Below are positions 63,873 through 64,000 of a stretch of DNA of 64,000 nucleotides, one piece after another (positions within the stretch are counted from its first letter, which is position 1; each line of letters begins with the position of its first letter). The position numbers were made by a program, and so were the translations under genes. This DNA comes from Clostridium sp. BJN0013. Its GTDB lineage: Bacteria; Bacillota; Clostridia; Clostridiales; Clostridiaceae. Location of the stretch: assembly GCF_040939125.1 (NCBI RefSeq), contig NZ_CP162495.1, positions 868,001-932,000 of the forward strand, read 5' to 3'. A model generated the notes under the pieces. The model did no database searches, was not told the DNA's origin, and saw nothing but the letters and a program-made list of their open reading frames with translations.

Positions 63873-64000
63873 ATTATCTCCTTGCATGTTATGAATTTTT
63901 TATACTCACTATTATATTTTATAATAGCAGGTACTCATTATCAATAATATAACTGCAAAACTGTTATGAGATTGTGCTGGCTACTGCAATTTCTTTTGAA

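Overview
The window reads as low-GC (roughly 30 percent) chromosomal DNA of a Clostridium-type Firmicute. Support: A/T-rich codon use, strong AGGAGG-type ribosome sites, a T-box leader, a SAM-I riboswitch, two small Spo0E-like phosphatase genes, a BceRS-type system and an AgrD/AgrC-type quorum-sensing locus. I do not name a species. No rRNA, tRNA or CRISPR array was seen.

Layout. 0-17 kb: a surface-polysaccharide cluster on the + strand: glycosyltransferases, three polysaccharide pyruvyl transferase homologues (one broken), an FrhB-like iron-sulfur protein, a Wzy-like polymerase, a Wzx-like flippase, a hexapeptide acyltransferase and a ManC/type II phosphomannose isomerase fusion. It is cut by a decayed IS3 copy carrying a complete group II intron and by an IS110 remnant, and begins with the tail of a lost UDP-glucose dehydrogenase. 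17-22 kb: accessory DNA with small membrane proteins, toxin-antitoxin genes (DUF4160/DUF2442, HepT/MntA, a fused YefM/YoeB remnant), Rpn-family nuclease remnants and several copies of a degenerate dispersed repeat that often ends in a terminator-like hairpin. 22-31 kb: pgi with a YdcF-family gene, a Trp T-box in front of a deleted trpB2, an FAD-Rieske oxidoreductase, an AbrB-like regulator, a membrane acyltransferase, a candidate 45-residue peptide, and a small membrane protein whose ribosome site is probably sequestered.

30-50 kb: mostly intact core and transport genes: a LolCD/MacB-like exporter, a secreted repeat protein, a SAM-riboswitch-controlled amino-acid ABC transporter, an orphan ZnuA-like lipoprotein with a 33-bp operator palindrome, gdhA, a BcrAB/LanFEG-like ABC transporter divergent from a two-component system, then a second two-component system with an FtsX-type ABC exporter, and an MFS efflux pump with a TetR regulator. 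The 41-48.5 kb block looks like a cell-envelope or antimicrobial-peptide resistance island.

50-64 kb: mostly genomic debris. An agrC-like histidine kinase is split by an IS4-family element with a 9-bp target duplication, and the adjacent agrD carries a frameshift in an A8 run. Then come a truncated FtsX permease, a candidate pseudoknotted RNA, a maltose-acetyltransferase gene with a stop at codon 2, an IS200 copy with an internal stop, a MITE-like element, and fragments of an integrase, an antitoxin/Doc pair, an AraC regulator, an Rpn protein and an ABC exporter. The window closes with an intact YdbS/YdbT-like PH-domain pair.

The most notable signals are the exact intron-in-IS3 nesting, the reconstructable agrD-agrC locus, the two-copy RNA element with an anti-Shine-Dalgarno arm, and the dispersed hairpin repeat. 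All come from reading the sequence alone; no database search was run.
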